Below, in pieces: positions 62,146 through 64,000 of a DNA stretch of 64,000 nt. The notes beneath the pieces were generated by a model. That model did no database searches. It was not told the origin of the DNA and saw only the letters and a program-made list of their open reading frames with translations. Made by a program: the position numbers and the translations under genes. The DNA comes from Streptomyces acidiscabies (GTDB taxonomy: Bacteria > Actinomycetota > Actinomycetes > Streptomycetales > Streptomycetaceae): NCBI RefSeq assembly GCF_020010905.1, contig NZ_JAGJBY010000001.1:1818001-1882000 (forward strand), in the 5' to 3' direction. How positions within the stretch are numbered: position 1 is the first letter of the stretch; every line of letters begins with the position of its first letter.

Positions 62146-62995
62146 CCGTCGAAGTCTGGCATCCGCCACTGACAATCGGGGTCCGTGAGGCTGCCGGGAC
62201 GGCTGCGACATGCGCCTTGACCGGCAGGAAACGGGACTTGAGCCGGTCGGCGCCACGCATCACGAACGGCGTCAGCAGCAGCCCGACGCCCATCACGGCG
62301 GCCCCCGCGACCGCGTCGAGGAAGTAGTGGTTCGCCGTGCCCATGACCACGATCGTCGTGATCAGCGGGTAGGCGACGCCGGCCGCCTTCGTCCAGCGCG
62401 ACCCGCCGAACCGCCACAGCATCACCCCGCACCACAGCGCCCAGCCCACGTGCAGGCTCGGCATCGCCGCGTACTGGTTCGTCATGCCGCCGAGCCCGCG
62501 CGGGGCGCTCGCCTCGCCGCCCCACCAGCCGTACGAGCTGTACTGCGCCATCGTGTCCACGAAACCGTGCCCCGCGTCCAGCAGCCGGGGCGGGCAGGTC
62601 GGCAGCAGCGTGAAGCCGATCAGGCCCATGAACGTGGACGTCATCAGCCACGTGCGCGCCGCGCGGTAGCGCACCGTGCGCGAGCGGAACAGCCAGATCA
62701 AGATCACCGGGGTCACCACGTAGTGCAGCGACGCGTACCAGAAGTCCGCCGGGACGCCGAGCCACGCCTCGCGCGTGAACAGCCGGTTCAGCGGGTGCTC
62801 CGCGTTGATGTGCAGCGCCTTCTCGACTCTGAGGAGCGTCAGGCCGTGGTCCACGGCCGTCGACACGTCCCCGCGCGCCAGGAGGCGGCCCGCCGAGTAG
62901 CACGCGTACACCAGCACGATCAGCGGCAGCTCCGTCCACCAGCGCAGCCGTCCCGGGGGAGCCTCCTGGGTGCCCGGTGTCTTGGTCTTCGGCAT
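62054..62995 (-). CDS. PAP2 superfamily phosphatase (membrane)
   Basis: 313 residues from ATG 62995. About six membrane segments. Phosphatase motifs CPPRLLDAG, PSLHVGWALW and NHYFLDAVAGAAVM place it in the inositol-phosphorylceramide-synthase-like PAP2 group, with active sites on the outer face. The last 50 residues are polar and are encoded by DNA that also starts the nuclease gene. Confidence 0.88.
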   Translation of the reverse strand: MPKTKTPGTQEAPPGRLRWWTELPLIVLVYACYSAGRLLARGDVSTAVDHGLTLLRVEKALHINAEHPLNRLFTREAWLGVPADFWYASLHYVVTPVILIWLFRSRTVRYRAARTWLMTSTFMGLIGFTLLPTCPPRLLDAGHGFVDTMAQYSSYGWWGGEASAPRGLGGMTNQYAAMPSLHVGWALWCGVMLWRFGGSRWTKAAGVAYPLITTIVVMGTANHYFLDAVAGAAVMGVGLLLTPFVMRGADRLKSRFLPVKAHVAAVPAASRTPIVSGGCQTSTGEHFSRPRDSRAEPSASSADAGDGAPAPAR

Positions 62996-63184
62996 CCGAT
63001 CGCCTCCCCTTCCGATTCGTGGTGGACATGCCGTGCGGACGTGTCACTTTACGGCGTATGTGCGCGCCCGGACCGGGCGCCCTCGGCCTGTGAAGACGTC
63101 GGGATCGCCCACCGGGTTGCCCTGATCCACGGTGCGCGATGATGGAGAAGTTCCGCTCCCGTTTTTCTCCCGGAAAGGTCCCTC

Positions 63185-63778
63185 ATGGCACCGCGCATCC
63201 TGCTGGCCCGGCACGGACAGACCGCCTGGTCGCTGTCCGGGAAGCACACCGGCAGGACCGACGTCCCCCTCCTGGAGGAGGGCCGCCGGGGCGCCAAGCT
63301 GCTCGGCGAACGGCTGCGCAGGATGCCCTACGACGGTCTCACGGGAGTGGAGGTCCGCACGAGTCCGCTGGCCCGCGCGCGCGAGACGTGCGACATCGCC
63401 GGGTTCGGGGAGCGCGCCACCGAGTGGGACACGCTCATGGAGTGGCACTACGGCGCGTACGAGGGGCTCACGCCCGCCGAGATCCAGGCCGTCCGCCCCG
63501 GGTGGCTCATCTGGCGCGACGGCGTGCCCGAGGGGGAGAGCGTCGCGGAGGTGACCTCGCGCGCGGACGACGTCGTCGCGTGGGCGCGCGAGGCCGACCG
63601 GGACGTCCTGGTCTTCGCCCACGGGCACATCCTTCGCTCCATAGGGGCCCGCTGGCTCGGCCTGCCGCTGGACTTCGCGGCCCGGATACGGCTCAACCCG
63701 ACCTCCCTGTCGGTACTGGGCTGGGCCTACGGACAGCCGGCGATCGAGAGCTGGAACGACCTGGGACACCTCTCGTAG
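63185..63778 (+). CDS. histidine phosphatase family protein
   Basis: 197 residues from ATG 63185 (GGAAAGG upstream). Catalytic [10 protein letters not shown] (residues about 6-15), [15 protein letters not shown], the acid region [15 protein letters not shown] and the second His in VFAHGHILR. It belongs to the phosphoglycerate-mutase-like acid phosphatases; the substrate is not predictable. Confidence 0.9.
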   Translation: MAPRILLARHGQTAWSLSGKHTGRTDVPLLEEGRRGAKLLGERLRRMPYDGLTGVEVRTSPLARARETCDIAGFGERATEWDTLMEWHYGAYEGLTPAEIQAVRPGWLIWRDGVPEGESVAEVTSRADDVVAWAREADRDVLVFAHGHILRSIGARWLGLPLDFAARIRLNPTSLSVLGWAYGQPAIESWNDLGHLS

Positions 63779-63845
63779 GTACCCCGGGACCGCCCGGTCA
63801 TCCGGGGCACCCGCGCGCGAGACGCCGCAAGCCCGCCCGCGCGGG

Positions 63846-64000
63846 TCACCGCCCCCTCTGGCGCGGCACCCGTCGCTCCAGGAACTCCGAGACGTCCGCC
63901 GTCCTGCGGTGCGGCAGCAGCACGCGCGCGGTGTCGCCCAGCATCCCCCGGATCCGGGACGACTGGACGTGGCCCAGCAGCTCCAGGACGCGCAGGCCCG
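63846..64000 (-). CDS. C-terminal end of a regulator (partial)
   Basis: Reading leftward from the window edge, an open frame gives GLRVLELLGHVQSSRIRGML, DTARVLLPHRRTADVSEFLE and a basic end, stopping at 63846. Similar tails end TPR-containing or XRE-type regulators in Streptomyces. Only 50 codons are visible, so the family is uncertain. Confidence 0.5.
   Translation of the reverse strand, partial: GLRVLELLGHVQSSRIRGMLGDTARVLLPHRRTADVSEFLERRVPRQRGR

Overview
The window is high-GC DNA with short gene gaps, many GTG starts, Tat-type exported enzymes, class E and F sortases, WhiJ-type regulators (HTH-DUF5753 with DUF397) and tRNA-Lys genes typical of Streptomyces. It is almost certainly a Streptomyces chromosome segment. 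It begins inside a DUF445 gene and ends inside a regulator gene.

Layout. 1-5.1 kb: DUF445 end, an exported alginate-lyase-like enzyme with a LAXTG sorting signal, a small membrane protein and a GlxA-type AraC regulator that share a duplicated 40-bp promoter element, then a six-copy ~39-bp repeat array and a DUF2267 gene. 5.2-8.2 kb: an alpha/beta-hydrolase gene split by a TnpB-type element whose own tnpB is frameshifted in a G7 run. 8.1-10.7 kb: WhiJ-like cluster (orphan DUF5753, DUF397, HTH-DUF5753, RsbW-like ATPase). 10.7-29.6 kb: a large defence island. 29.7-42 kb: SEC-C protein, GH30 glycosidase, class E sortase, YidC paralogue, FAA hydrolase, heme-degrading-domain protein, a sugar-type oxidoreductase and its ROK regulator sharing a 27-bp operator, a LAGTG surface protein, a HAD phosphatase and a class F sortase operon. 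42-57 kb: three identical tRNA-Lys(CTT) genes interspersed with an NlpC/P60-like hydrolase, SPFH protein, acyl-CoA ligase, IclR regulator, D-2-hydroxyacid dehydrogenase-like protein, a maleate-isomerase-fold protein without its cysteines, an LLM flavoprotein, a 1.2-kb gene-free stretch, a PAS-GGDEF-EAL protein and an M6-type protease. 57-64 kb: a compact RecB-like nuclease / unknown / SF1 helicase cassette, a PAP2 phosphatase and a histidine phosphatase.

The most interesting part is the 19-kb island. Two divergent operons leave a 346-bp AT-richer control region that carries an 11-bp-arm inverted repeat. Leftward: a giant GHKL-ATPase/SF2-helicase fusion, a UvrD-type helicase, DrmA and DrmB, each start overlapping the preceding stop. 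Rightward: an XRE-HTH/GHKL-ATPase fusion and two unrecognised proteins, also with 4-bp overlaps. A third, convergent operon encodes Vsr, a cytosine-methyltransferase homologue without the PCQ loop, and a second cytosine methyltransferase that keeps it. DrmA, DrmB and a cytosine methylase recall class 2 DISARM, but no DrmC or DrmE is present. I read the locus as a composite, possibly undescribed restriction-like defence system in which paired GHKL ATPases take a central role. This is inference from domain content and gene order.
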